Shown: piece by piece, positions 1 through 11,640 of the stretch
How positions within the stretch are numbered: position 1 is the first letter of the stretch
Layout: every line of letters starts with the position of its first letter
Assembly: GCA_024291935.2 (NCBI GenBank)
Contig: CM044306.1
Span: forward strand, 20,345,001-20,409,000
From: Okapia johnstoni
Lineage: Eukaryota > Chordata > Mammalia > Artiodactyla > Giraffidae
Length of the DNA: 64,000 bases
Reading direction: 5' to 3'
Program-made: the position numbers and the translations under genes
The notes under the pieces: model-generated
Database searches by the model: none
Told to the model about the DNA's origin: nothing
Seen by the model: only the letters and a program-made list of their open reading frames with translations

Positions 1-100
1 ATTAGAATGGTCATTTGAAGGAGAAAAATAAACAAGGAAATAGAGAATGCGAGTAGAAAACCATTATCAACTTAGATGTAATTGGTATTTATATGCACTG

Positions 101-300
101 TCAGGTGACTCAGTGGTAAAGTATCTGCCTGCCGATACAGGAGCCACAGGAGATGCAGGTTCAATCCCTGGGTCTGAAAGATCCCCTGGAGAAGGAAATG
201 GCAACCCATTGCAGTATTCTTGCCTGGGAAATCACATGGACAGAGGAACCTGTCAGGCTGTAGTCCATGGAATCGAAAGAGTTAGACATGACTGAGCATG
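101..300 (+). mobile_element. Bov-tA SINE
   Basis: A tRNA-Glu-like head with a degenerate B box (GGTTCAATCCC) is followed by the BovA body (GGCAACCCA...CAGTATTCTTGCC) and ends at GACTGAGCATG. This is the ruminant tRNA-derived SINE in sense orientation. Confidence 0.85.
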
Positions 301-1058
301 GATGCCTGACAAACTTTTCATAATTTTCATATATATATCTATATATCTCCAGGATATTCACAAACATATAGACTACAAAGAAAACTCTTAGAATAATATA
401 AACTTCTCTCTTTTACCCAAATGCAATGAAATTAGGCTTATATAACTGAAAAACAGTACAACCAAACATGTTCATATAGCTTTGCTTTCTTTTTTACCTT
501 CTTCCCTCCTTGTTGAAATTTTGTCTAAAAAACAAGGTGTGTCTACATGGAATAGGGATGGTCTGTTTTGCTGTAAAAGTGTACTTCCTTTTCCTTATTA
601 AAATAATTTAAAAATTATGGAAAAGTTGCAAGAATAGCTCAAGAAGTGCTCTTCATGACAAAACGATTCTCTGTAACATACACCCTGGTGTGCATTTTCT
701 ACATCAGAGATATTCACCTCCATAGTCATAATACAGTTCAATTTCAGACTTTTGTTCTTACCAACAATGCTGCAAAGAACATTTTGAGTTTATATCCTGG
801 AGCTCCTGCTTATGTGTATCTGTTGAATATGTTTCTAGAAGTGAAATTGCTCAATCAAATCTTATAGCTACTGCTGAATTACTTTAAAAGAATCTACTCC
901 AGCTTAGACACCTACCATTCTGCGTATGAAAACATCTGTTTCCTTTCAAGCTCTCCAACTTATTAGAGTTTAAAAAATCAGATATTTTATATTTGTCATT
1001 TCAAACTATTCACTGTTGTTATCCCCAGAGCCTAGGTCAAGACCTGGGACATAGTAAG
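301..1058. other. Intergenic, no gene seen
   Basis: AT-rich sequence with only short chance reading frames. The last 40 bases (about 1020-1058) resemble the 3' end of a MIR element (cctgggacatagtaagtg). Nothing else is recognised. Confidence 0.5.
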
Positions 1059-1246
1059 TGTTCAATGGGGCAATGGGATGACTCAGAGGGATGGGATGGG
1101 GAGGGAGGTGGGAGGGGGGTTCAGGATGGGGAACACATGTAAACCCATGGCTGATTCATGTCAATGTATGGCAAAAATGACTACAATATTGTAAAGTAAT
1201 TAGCCACCAACTAAAATAAATAAATTAAATGGACAAATTGTTCAAT
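1059..1246 (+). mobile_element. Ruminant L1 3' end, 5'-truncated
   Basis: The G-rich L1 3' UTR signature (gggatggggagggaggtgg) leads to the typical terminal motif acaatattgtaaagtaatta and an AATAAA-rich tail. The octamer TGTTCAAT occurs at 1059-1066 and again at 1239-1246, which fits a target-site duplication around a body of about 170 bp. Confidence 0.8.
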
Positions 1247-1594
1247 CAAAATTTTCAAAATTATAAATGAGACTGAACATCTTTTGAAACCTTAAAAGGC
1301 ATTCATATATTTCTTTTTCAGTGAAATGACTGTTAATATCCTGCCCTCAATTTTCTATTTGGTTGTTGGCCTTTTTATTATTACTATGCATGCATTAAGA
1401 AAATTAGGTCTTTTTGGTTACATTGGTTAACCCATTTGTTACTTACTTACAGTTTGCACTTTTGTAGTGTTTTGGTTTTGTTTAAATCTTTAAAAAGACT
1501 AGTTAGACATTAAAATTTTTATGTTATAAAAATTTTTAATCTTTTCCTTTATTGTTAGTAAGCTTTCTGTCTTAGAATAGCCTCTCGTCAGTTC

Positions 1595-2070
1595 TATTGA
1601 GATGGATGAAACTGGAGCCCATTATACAGAGTGAAGTAAGCCAGAAAGAAAAACACCAATACAGTATACTAATGCATATATATGGAATTTGAAAGATGGT
1701 AATGATAACCCTATATGCGAGACAGAATAAGAGACACAGATGCATTGAACAGTCTTATGGACTCTGAGAGAGAAGGTGAGGGTGGGACGTTCTGAGAGAA
1801 TAGCATTGAAATATGTATATTATCATATGTGAAACAGAACACCATTCCAGGTTTGATGCATGAGACAAATGCTCAGGGCTGGGGCAATGGGATGGCCCAG
1901 AGGGATGGGATGGGGAGGGAGGTGGGAGAGGGATTCAGGATGGGGAACACATGTAAACCCATGGCTGATTCATGTTAATGTTTGGCAAAAACCACTACAA
2001 TATTGTAAAGTAATTAGCCCCCAACTAAAATAAATAAATTTATTTAAAAAAAAAAAAGAAAAAAGAAAAA
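1595..2070 (+). mobile_element. Ruminant L1 3' end, 5'-truncated
   Basis: The end of ORF2 (tggatgaaactggagccc) and the 3' UTR of a bovine-type L1 run into an A-rich tail at 2040-2070. It lies 370 bp upstream of the first KRTAP gene's TATA box. Confidence 0.8.
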
Positions 2071-2389
2071 TGCCTCCAAGTACTGTGTATGTTCACAGTT
2101 TATTTTTATCAAACTGTCTTTAGAAAACAAGATCTACTGTCCCACTTGAGGGCAGGTATAAAACACAGCTTTAAGGATGACGCAGAGTGTTGACATTTAA
2201 ATGATGTATTATACGACAACCAATTAGAGGAAGAAGCTGAAGAGTCTTTGAAATCAGATGATACATATAAGAAAGATGATGAAATGTGAGTCAAGAGGAA
2301 AGACTAGATTGGATGAACCATAACACAGAGAAAGGAAAAATGCATTCTACTCAACAAATAACTAACTTGATAATTGCCTATCTACTAAG

Positions 2390-2450
2390 GTAAACTAACA
2401 AGGAAATAGCCCTTAACATAGTGACAGCAGTCCCTCAGGTGGGTATAAAA
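2390..2450 (+). promoter_or_regulatory. KRTAP promoter, TATA box and AACAAGGAAAT box
   Basis: A TATAAAA box (2444-2450) lies 85 bp before the ATG at 2529. AACAAGGAAAT (2397-2407) sits 36 bp upstream of it and is preceded by GTAAAC (2390-2395), a forkhead-type core. The same arrangement recurs upstream of the KRTAP4 genes at 34.1, 53.8 and 58.9 kb. Confidence 0.75.
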
Positions 2451-2528
2451 GGGGACATGTTGCAATGAGACTTCCAAACTCAAGAATCTCACTCTCTAAC
2501 CCACCCAGAATCTCCACCCTCTGACACC

Positions 2529-2753
2529 ATGGTCAGCTCCTGTTGTGGCTACGTCTGCTCTGACCAGAGCTGTGGCCGAAGTCTCTGCCAGGAGACCTGC
2601 TGTTCCCCCAGCTGCTGCCAGACCACCTGCTGCAGGACCACCTGCTGCCGCCCCAGCTGTGGCGTGTCCAGCTGCTGCCGCCCCGTCTGCTGCCAGACCA
2701 CCTGCTGCCGTACAACTTGCTGTCGCCCCAGCTGTGGTGGATTCTCTTGCTGA
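2529..2753 (+). CDS. Short KRTAP4-like keratin-associated protein (74 aa)
   Basis: A single-exon ultra-high-sulphur keratin-associated protein, expected to cross-link keratin filaments in the hair cortex. Residues 1-50 follow the KRTAP4 start ([16 protein letters not shown], then CCQTTCC and CCRPSC pentads). After that the block [15 protein letters not shown], first at 31-45, is repeated at 56-70 and the protein ends GGFSC. About 24 of 74 residues are cysteine. The start has the context shared by all copies here (ctgacaccATGG), with a TATA box 85 bp upstream. It lacks the family's C-terminal block (LRPVCG...HTTCYRPTC...PRPVCC), so it is less than half the usual length. It could be a functional mini-KAP or an internally deleted pseudogene; promoter, start, stop and poly(A) signal are all present. 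Confidence 0.75.
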   Translation: MVSSCCGYVCSDQSCGRSLCQETCCSPSCCQTTCCRTTCCRPSCGVSSCCRPVCCQTTCCRTTCCRPSCGGFSC

Positions 2754-3042
2754 AATCAACCGTGAACCAGTCACTATCACATCAGTGTGGACACGTCATT
2801 CATTTTAAATTTTCCTTGTTTTAAATGACCACCAGCTTTAGTACCCTGTGGTACCACTAAGCCACAAGCAAAATGGCCCTCATTCTGCATTCAAGAACAT
2901 TCTTGTTCCCCACAGATCTCTTCCCTGCATCTAACCTCATGTGCATGACGTACTTCAACTAAACCCCCAAATATCTGACTATTATACTTGCCTTGACCTT
3001 CAAAATTATGTTAACTATTTCTAAATAACAGTATCTTGATAT

Positions 3043-3048
3043 AATAAA
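3043..3048 (+). promoter_or_regulatory. Poly(A) signal of the short KRTAP gene
   Basis: AATAAA lies 290 bp after the stop codon in an AT-rich 3' region, a spacing similar to the other copies in the window. Confidence 0.5.
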
Positions 3049-3462
3049 TCCTTGTATTCTTCTTTATTTATTTCTGAGAATTGATTTTCAGTTTATTTTC
3101 CAGCATTCTTTTTCTCAATATGAAGAAAAGTGTGGGTTTCTATGGCTAGGAAAGAAAACTTGTTTTTCAAATATTGCCTAATGCCTGTATTATATAATAG
3201 ATAAGACTTTATGTATTTTTCAAAATAAGATAAGCCATCCTACCTAACAAGGAATAATTTTCTTACCCAGTCAGTAAAATGATCCATCCCTGGGCATGTT
3301 CTTGTGCTGCTGGGCTCTGGAGATCATTCCAACATGTGTGAGGCATGATTGCTTCCTATCAGGAGCTCACAATCCAATACTGGAGTTAAGAGGACCCTCC
3401 TAGGGAGGTAGAATATGTTGGGTAATATTCATGAGAAGGGTGAATTTCTGTCTTCATGTGTA

Positions 3463-3612
3463 CATGCTAAGTTGCTTCAATTGTGTCTGACTCTCTGAGA
3501 CCCCATGGGCTGCAGCCCACCAGGCTCCTCTGTCCATGGGATTCTCCAGGCAAAAAAACCTCTGGAGTGAGTTACCATTTCCTACTCCAGGGGATCTTCT
3601 CAATCCCTCAGC
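3463..3612 (-). mobile_element. BovA-type SINE fragment
   Basis: Reverse-oriented SINE body (tgtctgactct...ccatgggattctccaggc...ccaggggatcttct). The tRNA head is missing or decayed. Confidence 0.8.
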
Positions 3613-4985
3613 GTTATTATCAAGTTTCTAAGGTAATTATTAAGTACATCAATGTTAGAGAATCTCTGCTAAAACTCTAGTTCTCCAAAATCACTTACCA
3701 CTCCTCAAACCTGTCTCTGCCTTTGTACATGTCAGCATTTCTGGCTCAAGTTCACTCTCAAACTGTCTCCTTCTTGTTATTCAAGGTCCATGTTTAACAT
3801 CACTTCTGTGCATCAGTTTTAGACAATTAGTTACTTCTCCTACCATATGGAAGTTCATAACACTTGATTCTATATATAGAATTATTCTTTGTACTGTAAC
3901 TATTTGTTTGTTTATCTCTTTCCCTATACACACTGAGTTTCTCAAAGGCAAGGATTCTATGATTTACTCAACAGACATGTATATACATCCAGCTCTTGGC
4001 CATGCTCTGAACAAAGCATGGGGATTATAATAAAGACCTATTGGTTTCTTCATAGGAAGCTCTGGAAAAGTGATAATAAAACAATGTGAAACACATGAGG
4101 AGCATGCTCCTTGAATATTAGAAGAGGACTAGGGAACGGTGATTTGGGTGGAGAGTATCTGGAAGAGTTTATTGGAGGATATAATGGCAGCTAAGTCTTA
4201 AAGAAGATATAGGATGGTGGTTCATGCATAATGCCTAGAACAGAATAGGAGGCTCTCAACCACTGTTTGTTGAATAGATGGGTGACAATCTACAGCAATA
4301 TGGGACTCCAGGTTTATAATTCTATCAAATCCAATAGAGACCTTTCAAGGAGCACATTTATAACCAAGATCTTGCAAACACTGGCCTGATGTAATTCTAA
4401 ATATGAGTCACTTGAGCTTTTTTAGGCCTCAACCTAATCCTTACATGACCCTGTGTACATTCTGGAAAACTGTGGGGTCAGTGACTCACTTTCACTCTCA
4501 GGAAAGTAATTCCTTGCTAAGGGTATTATACATTCCTGGGAGTGTTATATGCAGTGCAATAATCCATCACTTGACTGACATAGTACCTGAATCATTAAGA
4601 AAGGATTAGGACAATGTCCTGAATGTCTCCGACAGTCTTTAAGTCTCTTCCTTTGACATTCACACAATAAAATCTAGTTAATTTGGACACATCCCACTTT
4701 GGACATGTGTAGCTTATTTTTCCTGACCCGCGTTTCTGTAAAATTTGGCTTCTTCCATAAAATCAGTGTTTGTATGGCAAATTAAATATAATTACAGAAG
4801 ATATATTTAACTCAGTGTGGACCTACTTAGCACTAATTATAAATGAATCATATCATTCTCTACCTAAGCCTTGACTTATCACTTAGAAGCATTCTTTAGC
4901 TATGATTCTCAATTATGCTTTAAATGTACTGGAAAGAAGGTAAAAGGTATTATATTTTGAAGTTCTAGCTAATCAGATTAGACAA
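3613..4985. other. Intergenic, no gene seen
   Basis: No reading frame with recognisable protein features. Ordinary AT-rich intergenic DNA, possibly containing old decayed repeats that I cannot assign. Confidence 0.4.
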
Positions 4986-4989
4986 GTTT

Positions 4990-6790
4990 GCCTTTTTGAA
5001 AAATTGAAGCATAGTTGACTTACGATATTATATTAGCTTCAGTGTACAACATAGTGATTTGATATTTCTGTAACTATACAGTATACAAAGTCATGACATT
5101 ATTGACTACATTCTCAGTGCTATTACTGCATCTCAGTGACATTTATTTTATATCTCATAGTTCGTACCTCTTAATTTCCTTCTCCTATTTTGCTCTCCCC
5201 AAACCTCCTTTCTTTCCGGCAACTACTCGGGTGTTCTCTGTATCTGTGAGTCTGTTTCTATTCTGTTACATTTGTTTCGTTCTTTAGATTCCATATATAT
5301 GTGAAAACATACAGTATTTGTCTTTCTCTGTCTGACTTATTTCATTCAGATAATACTCTCTATGTCCATTCATGCTATTGCATGTGGTAAGATTTCCTCA
5401 TTTTTTAATAGTTGAGTAATATTCCACTTATACATTCTTTATCCATCTATCTGTCAATGGACACATAAATTATTTACCATATTGTGGCAACTGGAAATAA
5501 TGCTGCAGTGAACACTGAAGTGTATATATCTCTTCGAGTTAGTGTTTTCCTTTTCTTGGGGGCAAATACCAGGAGTGGAATTCCTAAATTGTATGGTAGT
5601 CTTATTTTTAATTTTTTGAGGAAACTCCATACTGTTTTCCTTAATATAAATGTTACCAATTTACAACGTACCAACAGTGCACAACAGTTACTTCTTCTGT
5701 ACATCTTTGCCAAGAATTATTATTTTGTATCTTTTTAATGATAGCCATTCTGACAGGTATCAGGTGATATCTCAATGTGATTTTGATTGCATTAGTGATA
5801 TTGAATATCTTTTCATGTGCCCATAGACTATATATATATATATATAAAATGTGGAAAAAAATGCCTATTTAGGACCTATGCCTATTCTAAAATTATATTT
5901 TCTTGTTCTTTTCATATTGAGCTGTATGAGTTCTTTTGCTTCCCTGGCGGTTCAGACAGTAAAGAATCTATCTGCAATGTGGGAGACCCAGATTTATTCC
6001 CTGGGTCAGAAAGATCCCTGGAAAAGGGGATGACAACCCACTCCAGCTTGGGAAAAACCATGAACAGAGGAGCCTGGTGGGCTACAATCCACGGGGTTGC
6101 AAAGAGTCGAACACAACTGAGCGACTAACACTTTGACTTTCACTTGTGTGAGTTCTTTACATGGTTTGGATATTAATCCTTTATTGGCCATATCATTTGC
6201 AAATATCTTCTTTCATTCACTAGGTTACCTACTCATTTTGTTAAGGTTTCCTTCACTGTACAAAGACTTTTTAGTTTGACCTCATCTCACTTTTAATTTT
6301 TTTTGCTTTTGTTTCCCTTCCTTAAAGAGAAAGATCCAAAAAAAAATATTGCTAAAAGTCAAGGAGAGTACTGTCTGTATTTCTTCTAGGAGTTTTATAC
6401 TTTCTGGTCTTACATTTGAGTCTATTTTTGTTTATTGTGTGAAAAAAAAATCTAGTTTTATGTTCTTCCATGTAGTTGTCCAGTTTTCCCACCACCAATT
6501 ATTAAAGAGAATGTCTCTCCCCACTTTTCCTCACTGTAAATTTTTGCCCTCTTTGTCATAGTTTAATTGACCATATGTGTATGGATTTATTTGGGGGCTT
6601 TCTATTCTGTTCCATTTATCTATGTATCTGTTTTTGTACCAGTATCATACTGATTTGTTTACTATAGCTTTGTAGAATAGTTCAAAGTCATGGAGAGTGA
6701 TAACTCCAACTTTGTTCTTCTTTCTCAAGATTGCTTTGGCTATTCGAAGTTTTTGTGGTCCTATACAAATTTCAGGATTATATGATTGGT
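4990..6790 (-). mobile_element. Old L1 LINE, 3' part, reverse orientation, split by a SINE
   Basis: The + strand carries the complement of an L1 3' region: gaagcatagttgacttacg at the 3' end, then the stretch around ttgagtaatattccac and aataatgctgcagtgaac, and near 6600-6770 the ORF2 complement (accagtatcatactgattt). It is interrupted at about 5936-6145 by a SINE. Reading frames are destroyed. Confidence 0.75.
5936..6145 (+). mobile_element. Bov-tA SINE inserted in L1
   Basis: The full head-to-body layout (gcttccctggcggttcag ... gagcctggtgggctacaatcc ... actgagcgactaacactt) lies inside the reverse-oriented L1, so it inserted later than the L1. Confidence 0.85.
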
Positions 6791-6794
6791 TTAT

Positions 6795-7502
6795 ATCCTG
6801 ATAAGCCAATTGTAATTTGAAATATCATAAGTTAAAAATGCATTTAATACACTTAACCTACAGAATATGATGGCACAGTGGTAAAGAATCTGCGTGCCAA
6901 TGCAGGAGACACAAGAGATGTGGGTTTGATCCTTGGGTTGGAAAGATCCTCTGGAGTAGGAAATGGCAGTCCACTCCACTTGCTTGGAAAATTCCATGGA
7001 TAGAGGAGACTGGCAGGCTACAATCCATGGGATCACAAAGAGTCAGACAGAACTGAGTGACTGAGCACACACACACACTGATTATCATAGCTTACCCTAG
7101 ACTACCTTAAACGTGTTCAGAACACTTACACTTGCCTACAGTTGGGCAAAATCATTCAACATAAAACCCATTTTATGATAAAGTGCTGAATTTATCATAA
7201 TCCAGCATGATCGCCGAATCATGCAATTTATTGAATATTGTACTGAAATGAAAAACAGAATGAGTATGGGTACAACATGAGTACAGAGTGGTTGTAAGTG
7301 TATTGGTTGTTTGCCCTTGCGACTAGGAGCTATGGCCCATTGCCGCTGCTGGAAATATCATACAGTATATCACTAACCTGAGAAAAGATCAAAATTCAAA
7401 TTTTAGTTCAAATATAATTTCTGCTGAATGGGTATCACTTATGCACCATTGTAGAGTCAAAAAATCTTAAGTTGAACCACTGTAAGACAGGGACCATCTG
7501 TA
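6795..7502. mobile_element. Probable ancient DNA transposon, split by a SINE
   Basis: The ends are complementary-looking (aatatcataagttaaaaatg near 6820 and aaaatcttaagttgaacc near 7460), and the sequence resembles a non-autonomous mammalian DNA transposon. The family is from memory and uncertain. It is split by the SINE at about 6866-7080. Confidence 0.4.
6866..7080 (+). mobile_element. Bov-tA SINE
   Basis: tRNA-Glu-like head (ggcacagtggtaaagaatc) and BovA body, ending in a short CA run (cacacacacac). Confidence 0.85.
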
Positions 7503-8090
7503 GTGCCATTTACTGATATGAAGACTGAGAGAAAAATAAACCTGGATGAAGAAATGGACCAAGAGTTCTGTTTTGACCATGTCAAATTGGAGATTAATAT
7601 TATCCACCAAAATGAAGCTATTAACTAAGGAGTCTTCAGCTCAGTGTAAAAGTCAGGGATTGAGTTAAAAATGTGGTGTTCTTGGTGTTCTATGGAGTTG
7701 GGTGAAATCAAACAAGGAAGATGTGTAGGCAAACAGAAGATAAATAGAAGAAGCTAAAATCAAAGCCATGGGGGTATCTCACCATTTCAAGGTTAAGAGA
7801 AGAGAAACTTCAGCAAGAAAGATTTAAAAGGACAGCCTTTAGAATTTTAGTGTGGGATAATGGGGTCACAGAATTGTCTTAATACTTTTAATAATGATTG
7901 CCAACTCATCCTCCAAAGAGTGTCATCAACTTACACTCTCACCTTACATTCTATAAGCCTTCCAGTTTCTATGCATTGCCACCAGCCCTGGTTATAATCA
8001 ATCCAAAATAGGATTTGGTTTTTTAAGTTGTATTTTCTTAATGACAAGTTAAATATCTCTTCCTTTGTCTATTAGCTACATGCCTCTATT
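7503..8090. other. Intergenic, nothing recognised
   Basis: No coding or repeat signature that I can name. Confidence 0.4.
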
Positions 8091-8091
8091 A

Positions 8092-8660
8092 CCCTGAGGG
8101 GGAGCAGAGTGTGCCACCCCAAAATATGCCTCTTTGGCATAAATCTTATTTTAGGCTGATTATTCTCAAGAGACAGTAGATATGGGAGACACTGAGTAGA
8201 ATCATCCTTTTGTAAGAGACATTTACATTTATAATGGAAGTCTACATTTGTAAGGGTGTCTCTCTCTATATACTAGGAAGAAAAAGGTGATTCTAAATTT
8301 CTAGAAACTCTTATTACTGGACAAGGCAAATAACTTAAATCTGCAGAACAACCTTGCCACTGTTTACTGTGTTTTTCCTGGTTAACTCCCATAACTAGCC
8401 TCTCCTGTCTCCAAAATCTTTTGCATTTAGCTAGAGATGATATTTAAGGTGGTGGCCTGGCCCATTTTGAGGAGCTCCTTAGTTTTCCTGGGTATCTCCC
8501 ATGTACATAGAGGTATACATGTAATTAAATTTCTCTTTGGTTTTTGCCCATTAATCTATTTTATTACATGTGGGTCTCAGCCAAGAACCTAGAAAAGTAG
8601 GTTCCCTCTGGAAAGGTTTCCCTCTCGAACAGTAGAGGGAACATTATTTTTCCTCCCTTG
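8092..8660 (+). mobile_element. Possible old LTR remnant
   Basis: The stretch opens near tgagggggagcagagtgtgc and includes ccaaaatatgcctctttggc, which resembles mammalian ERV-type LTRs. No clear ends or target-site duplication were found, so this is a weak call. Confidence 0.3.
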
Positions 8661-9033
8661 CAATGCTCTCTCAATCTTATTCACAGAATGCTCCATTCTG
8701 ATAGTTCCATATGTACCTCTGCTTCATTCTTTAAGTTGCCCAGTTGCCACAGCTCCAGGTCCAAATCTAGCATCTCATTCTGGGTGTTTGAAGCTCTAGC
8801 TATGCATTGGAATTGCCTCTATAATGAATAGAGAGATGCTCCTCCCAGACCATATGAGTCAAACTATATGGAGGTGTACTGAGAATCAAGCCTAGTGCTG
8901 TGCCTCCTGCGCAGCACTCTATGACCACTTCTTCGAGTCCGTAACAAGCCTCTTTCTTCTGGCGGAGCTTTGGTTTCCTGCCTACTAAGCAGTTTAAAGG
9001 TATACTTTTTTGTTGACTGAGCTCACGTGAAAT

Positions 9034-9592
9034 GTATTGTTAGGTAGTTAGAATAGGAAACAGGAGTCCAAAATGGTGGTGGCTAAAAGACAAGGAAGGG
9101 AAAAGCCCGCGAAAATACAACAAAGGAAGGTCAAAGGAAGGTCCGAGGACCTGAGTGACAACTCCAGGTAGAACAACACTCCTGGCTAAGCCCAATTTGC
9201 ATAGGGCAGGCCCAGGGGGAGGAAAAAAACATATAAAAAGAGGAACCAAAGCACTCTCTCTCTCTCCCGCGTGTTTGCTCTTTCTCCCCCCACCCCCACC
9301 CCCGCGTGCACCCTTTCTCTCTCTCTCTGTCTCTCTGTCTCCCACGCGCTGGGGAGTTCTTCTCTTCACGTCTTTGGGTCGGCATGCCCTCACGCTTTAA
9401 GGATGGATTTTCCTGCTATCATCTAAATAAAAGAGCTATAACATTGAGCTGTAACACTGATTCGTCTAAGAGCTATAACACGATCTGTCCAAGACCCGAG
9501 AGCTGTGACCCGCGGAGGGCTCTAATGTCCGTCACTACAAATCTTTGTTGTGACGAGACAGAACCGAGGAGCATACACTCGCCTGACAGTAT
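9034..9592 (+). mobile_element. Solo LTR of a class I (gamma-type) endogenous retrovirus
   Basis: The element spans 9038-9588 (551 bp). It begins TGTTAGG and ends CCTGACA (inverted ends with one mismatch), flanked by the 4-bp direct repeat GTAT at 9034-9037 and 9589-9592. It carries a TATA box (atataaaaag, 9231-9240), a C/T-rich stretch and an AATAAA at 9426-9431, in U3-R-U5 order on the + strand. A 4-bp duplication fits gammaretrovirus-like integration. No internal gag, pol or env sequence is adjacent, so it is a recombined solo LTR. The 210-codon open frame starting inside it is not viral or host coding. Confidence 0.85.
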
Positions 9593-10077
9593 CATCATGT
9601 ACTCTTGGGTTTGTGAATTGGCATTCCAGGGCAAGAATGAAATTCAAATTATTTATAAGCCAGTAGTTCAAAGTCACCAAATAATCATAATAGACATAAG
9701 GCTTAGCCCTGGAAGGGGAGCCCTTCTCACATTCTTGACTGTCTTTCTTACTGGATCACAAGGATGCATCATGGCAGGGGCACTCTGGGAGCTCAGGGCA
9801 TTGTTTCTTTACCAACAGGACATCATAACAGCCAGTACCGCTGAACTGGTGCTATTCTCTGAGCACCATGCTGGCCTGGAACTCCCCCAAAACCCAGCCC
9901 CAGTGGTTCACAGTGGAGATCTCTATGTAATGGCATGACATAGCTTTCTTAAAAACTTTTTTTGTTTACACAAGAAAAATAAGTCATTAAAGAAAAATAT
10001 TAAGAAGAAAATTAAGTTTCCATAAACCTATCAGCCAGTGATAATTACTATGCACATTTCTGGTAATGATGTCAATA
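9593..10077. other. Intergenic, nothing recognised
   Basis: Partly open in one frame as a continuation of the LTR's open frame, but with no recognisable protein family. Confidence 0.4.
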
Positions 10078-10327
10078 TTTTTCTTTTTATTTATTAATTA
10101 TTTTAATTGGAAGCTAATTACTTTACAATATTGTGGTGGTTTTTTCCGTACATTCACATGAATCAGCCGTGTGTGTACATGTGTTCCCCATCCTGATCCT
10201 TCCTCCCACCTCCTTCCCCATCCCATCCCTCAGGGTCATCCCAGTGCACCAACCCTGCCAGCCTCACGCATCGAACCTGGACTGGCAATCTATTTCACAT
10301 ATGATAATATACATGTTTCAATGCTAT
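10078..10327 (-). mobile_element. Ruminant L1 3' end, reverse orientation
   Basis: The complement of the L1 3' UTR (ctaattactttacaatattg ... cccatcccatccctcag) ends at about 10327, directly against KRTAP coding sequence. The junction marks where the 5' part of that gene is lost. Confidence 0.8.
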
Positions 10328-10492
10328 TCCACCTGCTGTTGCCCCACCTGCTGCAGGACCACCTGCTGCCACCCCAACTGCTGTATCTCCAGCTGCTACA
10401 GGCCCACATACTGTATCTCTAGCTGCTACCGCCCCAGATGCTGCAAGACCACCTGCTGCCACCTAGTCTGCTTTAAGGGTTCTTGCTGCTGA
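10328..10492 (+). pseudogene. 5'-truncated KRTAP4-like relic
   Basis: About 54 codons of cysteine-pentad sequence ([23 protein letters not shown]) end in GSCC and a TGA at 10490-10492. The start codon, N-terminal MVSSCC block and promoter are absent; a reverse L1 3' end abuts on the 5' side. The C-terminal tail is FKGSCC rather than the usual [11 protein letters not shown], so it is closer in style to the short gene at 2.5 kb. Some expected cysteines are tyrosine. An AATAAA follows at 10794-10799. It is the 3' remnant of a once complete gene; KRTAP4 versus a related high-sulphur family cannot be settled. Confidence 0.75.
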
Positions 10493-10793
10493 ATGCCCTG
10501 TCCTGCATCATCAACCAACCTGATCAATAGAGTCCAAGTGTTAGCTGAACCATGAGAGGCCAACTGTCAAACCTCAGTTCCAACAGATTCTTATACTAAA
10601 TTTGGCCTCCAAATATATTGCCCCCTCTCCATCATGATACTATCTCTCTACTAAACAAGCACAAAGTACCAATTTTCTCTGAAATCTGTCAACCAATATA
10701 TTCCAATTATATATTTGTTTTCCACCAAATTTTCTTATATGGGACTTTTCCTAAGTCTTAAAGTTAAATCAATCTTAACTTCCCAGGCCAGCA

Positions 10794-10799
10794 AATAAA
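10794..10799 (+). promoter_or_regulatory. Relic poly(A) signal
   Basis: AATAAA about 300 bp after the stop of the KRTAP relic, the same spacing as downstream of the 2.5-kb gene. Confidence 0.4.
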
Positions 10800-11640
10800 G
10801 AGCATTGTGTCTCATTAAATTTCATTCTTGAATTGTCATCCTTACCTGTCAATCATTCCGTGGTTCTTCCCTGCAGAAAGAATAGACTATAGCAGGTGAT
10901 TTCTGGATTTCCACCTCCAGTCCCTCAGCACTCCTTATTCTAATATGGGAAGATGATTTCTTACAGGAAGCACCTGGATCTCTCTGCCTGAGGACTTTCT
11001 CTGGATGAAGGAGCAAGCTCTGGGAAGTCATAGACAGGAAAGTTAACGTTTCAGAGCAAGTAGTGCTTGATTAGTGGACAGAAGTAGGTGGATAAATGCC
11101 TTAGCTTCTCTTCCCTTGAATGAGGGTATATCATACTAGTTCCTAGAATTCCTCACTGGGATTGAACCCCAGCTACCTTCAGGAGTAATTTACTCTTTAA
11201 AGCATTCTATATTGGCTTCTGTCTCTTCCCTGAATCACTTCCCAAATTCCCTAAAGTGCTTCTTAGGATCATCTCCCAAATAAATTACTTGCTTGCAAAT
11301 TCCTGGCTTTGGATCTGCTTTGGAGGGCACCCTAGCTAAGACACCAGTGTTCCAAATCTAAGTTTCAGTATACTTCAAACATTTTAATACAATATGGATG
11401 GTTGCTATGTTGTTAGACAACTTTTGAATTTGCTATCAACTGAACCTCTAAATGGTTTGAACATTTTGCTGTTTCTTCTAACGACATTTGCCTGATTGTT
11501 TTTAGCCTAGTAATTTTTTAAATGGAGTTTTTCATAACATTATATCTGAGGGATAAAATATACCCACCAAAAGTAACTTGGCTCACCAAGTTAGTAGCTA
11601 GCATTCTAAAGGAGACTGTATTTAAAGGGGTACCATCCCT
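10800..11640. other. Intergenic, nothing recognised
   Basis: No coding or named repeat signature is visible up to the BovB 5' end. Confidence 0.4.

Noticed and set aside
2529..2753. Metallothionein
   Set aside because: Cysteines are in CCxPx/CCxxT pentads with Arg, Pro, Ser and Thr, not Lys-rich CxC motifs, and the start matches KRTAP4.
9306..9938. 210-codon open frame through the class I LTR and beyond
   Set aside because: It starts in the LTR's U3/R region and matches no known gag, pol, env or host protein style. The U5 end and flank are simply free of stops in this frame.
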